NCBI GenBank assembly: GCA_945906715.1
Contig: CAMDRK010000211.1
Span: forward strand, 1 to 5,181
Source: Nitrospira lenta
GTDB lineage: Bacteria; Nitrospirota; Nitrospiria; Nitrospirales; Nitrospiraceae
Reading direction: 5' to 3'
Length of the DNA stretch: 5,181 nucleotides
The first letter of the stretch is position 1, and every line of letters starts with the position of its first letter. Below are positions 5,050 through 5,181 of the stretch, one piece after another. The position numbers were made by a program, and so were the translations under genes. A model generated the notes under the pieces. It was given only the letters and a program-made list of their open reading frames with translations, ran no database searches and had not been told where the DNA came from.

Positions 5050-5181
5050 CTTTCTCATCCATGCGAACAACTTCATCAACCAATTCTTCGTCCGTGGCGT
5101 AAAATGAGCCTTGCGCCAGAGATTGACCACCTTCTTATTCACCTCGGCCTGCGTCGGATAGGGATGGATCGTCCCGGCAAT
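5047..5181 (-). CDS. C-terminal end of a flavoprotein disulfide reductase (mercuric reductase / dihydrolipoamide dehydrogenase superfamily), partial at the right edge
   Basis: The last 44 codons are present and read IAGTIHPYPTQAEVNKKVVN, then LWRKAHFTPRTKNWLMKLFA and WMRK. The T-I-H-P-Y-P-T word is the signature of the dimerisation domain of this superfamily, in which the histidine serves as the active-site base of the partner subunit. The tail after it (TPRTKNWLMKLF) resembles the extended C-termini of the MerA-like putative oxidoreductases. The Cys-Cys pair that ends true mercuric reductases is missing, so mercury reduction should not be assumed. The redox-active CxxxxC site and nucleotide-binding domains lie outside the window. 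It reads toward the DUF3047 gene on the same strand. Confidence 0.8.
   Translation of the reverse strand: MAGTIHPYPTQAEVNKKVVNLWRKAHFTPRTKNWLMKLFAWMRK

Noticed and set aside
4670..5083. 137-codon minus-strand open frame
   Set aside because: It crosses all three GC-rich repeats and overlaps the end of the flavoprotein gene in another frame; its translation only reflects the repeat units.

Overview
The window looks like a chromosomal stretch of a Nitrospira-like (Nitrospirota) bacterium. This is an inference: base composition is moderately GC-rich, there are several small exported proteins, a DUF3047 protein and a fragment of a TIGR04283-type glycosyltransferase, and the spacers hold short palindromic repeats of a kind I associate with Nitrospira genomes. 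No marker gene settles the assignment.

Left part (1-2604), all on the minus strand. The main gene (378-2249) encodes a 623-residue exported protein. It has an N-terminal cupredoxin domain with an amicyanin-like copper loop, followed by a long YVTN/nitrous-oxide-reductase-like beta-propeller rich in histidines. It has a strong Shine-Dalgarno sequence, a candidate sigma70 promoter about 270 bp upstream, a long leader containing an 11-bp inverted repeat and four copies of an ATCGTT-type motif, and a 14-bp stem-loop just after its stop codon. Downstream of it the first 18 codons of another exported protein run off the left edge (1-56), preceded by a spacer with a REP-like hairpin.

Middle part (2605-3761). 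A decayed C-terminal piece of a TIGR04283-type glycosyltransferase (minus strand, about 2605-3032) carries a frameshift and an amber stop. It is followed by a short plus-strand gene (3285-3677) for a 130-residue secreted protein of unknown function, which ends at a strong GC-rich terminator hairpin.

Right part (3762-5181). A 124-bp element with terminal inverted repeats lies between the convergent plus-strand small gene and the minus-strand DUF3047 gene (3918-4658). Upstream of the DUF3047 gene, about 390 bp are filled with three copies of another GC-rich repeat family. One copy has near-perfect terminal inverted repeats, and the outer end of its inverted repeat contains the stop codon of the next gene. 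That gene is the C-terminal end of a flavoprotein disulfide reductase (mercuric reductase/dihydrolipoamide dehydrogenase superfamily), which enters from the right edge.

The genes do not form one obvious pathway. The shared theme is export: four of the genes encode proteins with signal peptides. The most interesting protein is the cupredoxin-propeller fusion, a probable periplasmic copper protein. The most interesting non-coding features are the two repeat families and the motif cluster in front of the copper protein gene.
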